Shown one piece after another: positions 63,731-64,000 of a stretch of DNA of 64,000 bases; the stretch's first letter is position 1, and each line of letters opens with the position of its first letter. Made by a program: the position numbers and the translations under genes. Source of the stretch: Liolophura sinensis (Eukaryota; Mollusca; Polyplacophora; Chitonida; Chitonidae); NCBI RefSeq assembly GCF_032854445.1, contig NC_088305.1, forward strand, positions 16,063,606 through 16,127,605, read 5' to 3'. The notes beneath the pieces are model-generated. The model was not told the DNA's origin, ran no database searches, and worked only from the letters and a program-made list of their open reading frames with translations.

Positions 63731-64000
63731 GCCCAGCAACGGCTCTTACTCCATGGAAACCAAGGAAATTTGCAAGTTTTTCAACAGCTGGAGATGCCTG
63801 GCCCAATTCCGCATCTTTTGGCACCTTATTGATGTGGGTCAGTGTTCAATTTGTACTTTTTACAGCAGACTGTATCAAGTACCTTGTGTTTTTTATATAC
63901 AAATGGTGTGGTTTTTTAACATGTAGATAAAGACATTGAGTTTGTCTTTCACTTAGAACTAAAACAGTTGCTGGATGAGTTAAATGGGCTTGGCCCAAAG
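63675..64000 (+). repeat. Partial monomer 117 at window end (326 bp)
   Basis: The last monomer is cut by the window edge, not by a biological boundary, because it still reads as normal repeat at base 64000. It is of the subtype that lacks CACGTG (ATCATTGATGTCATAATCCC) and matches the 5' parts of monomers at 35687, 44459, 53795 and 59834. An extra T lies near 63850. Confidence 0.9.

Larger units (their letters stand above)
1..64000 (+). repeat. Satellite array, about 549-bp monomer, 117 copies
   Basis: The same sequence recurs without interruption from end to end, always in one orientation. Anchoring on GACCAATAC gives 116 complete monomers and one partial, with a mean spacing of (63675-1)/116, about 548.9 bp. 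Length classes reflect a few recurrent indels. A 3-bp longer TACAAGTATTTG form replaces TACCTTGTG. GGACCAGGG is 1 bp longer than AGACCAGG. A one-T deletion occurs in the T-run before ATATAC. No unique sequence, transposon or gene interrupts the array, and both window edges fall inside it. Monomers differ by shared subtype markers more than by private changes, as expected under concerted evolution. A chromosomal satellite (centromeric, pericentromeric or subtelomeric) is the likely identity. That location and the host are inference. Confidence 0.98.

Noticed and set aside
1-64000. CRISPR array
   Set aside because: The repeats are about 549 bp, contiguous, and have no unique spacers.
1-64000. 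Tandem LTRs or a transposon family
   Set aside because: There are no terminal TG...CA boundaries, target-site duplications, primer-binding site or internal coding region, and the units abut directly without flanking DNA.
1-64000. tRNA, 5S or other Pol III gene array
   Set aside because: I see no A/B box pair, cloverleaf potential or terminator T-run in a suitable place, and the sequence does not resemble 5S or other rRNA.

Overview
The whole window is one uninterrupted, head-to-tail tandem array of a moderately AT-rich satellite. I see no gene, RNA gene, transposon insertion or unique sequence. Using the motif GACCAATAC as phase marker, I placed 116 complete monomers plus one cut off by the window end (326 bp). 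Spacing averages about 549 bp. Monomers run 545-552 bp, except one of 537 bp that carries an 11-bp deletion. All copies have the same orientation, and the array runs off both ends.

This is eukaryotic heterochromatin, plausibly a centromeric, pericentromeric or subtelomeric satellite assembled from long reads. I cannot name the species: nothing but the repeat is present, and I do not recognise the monomer as a known satellite family.

Layout. (1) 1-9886: a varied mix of monomer subtypes, with a very recent dimer duplication (4943-6041 / 6042-7140, period 1099 bp). (2) 9887-16472: two copies of a six-monomer unit (period about 3293 bp), part of which also recurs 7689 bp upstream. (3) 16473-20863: eight monomers, several of them copies of those at 21965-23608, with a cluster of one-base indels. 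(4) 20864-32394: seven-monomer units (period about 3843 bp), two close copies and a third more altered. (5) 28686-46241: a 16-monomer block duplicated in tandem (8783 and 8773 bp), roughly 20 substitutions and one 11-bp deletion apart by eye, with a chimeric monomer at the join. Its first copy overlaps and contains part of the seven-mer region. (6) 46242-64000: diverged, reshuffled relatives of the same blocks, including three further copies of a distinctive module that lacks the CACGTG site.

No genes act together here. The structure is what repeated unequal crossover and gene conversion among neighbouring satellite monomers would produce. Conserved internal landmarks are a CCAAT motif, an ATCACGTG site (intact in roughly 100 of 117 monomers), NcoI-type CCATGG, CAGCTG, GACGTC, a T-rich/TATATA stretch and two short dyads. 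Open frames in the window are short, recur once per monomer on both strands, and are opened or closed by single polymorphisms. I treat them as non-coding.
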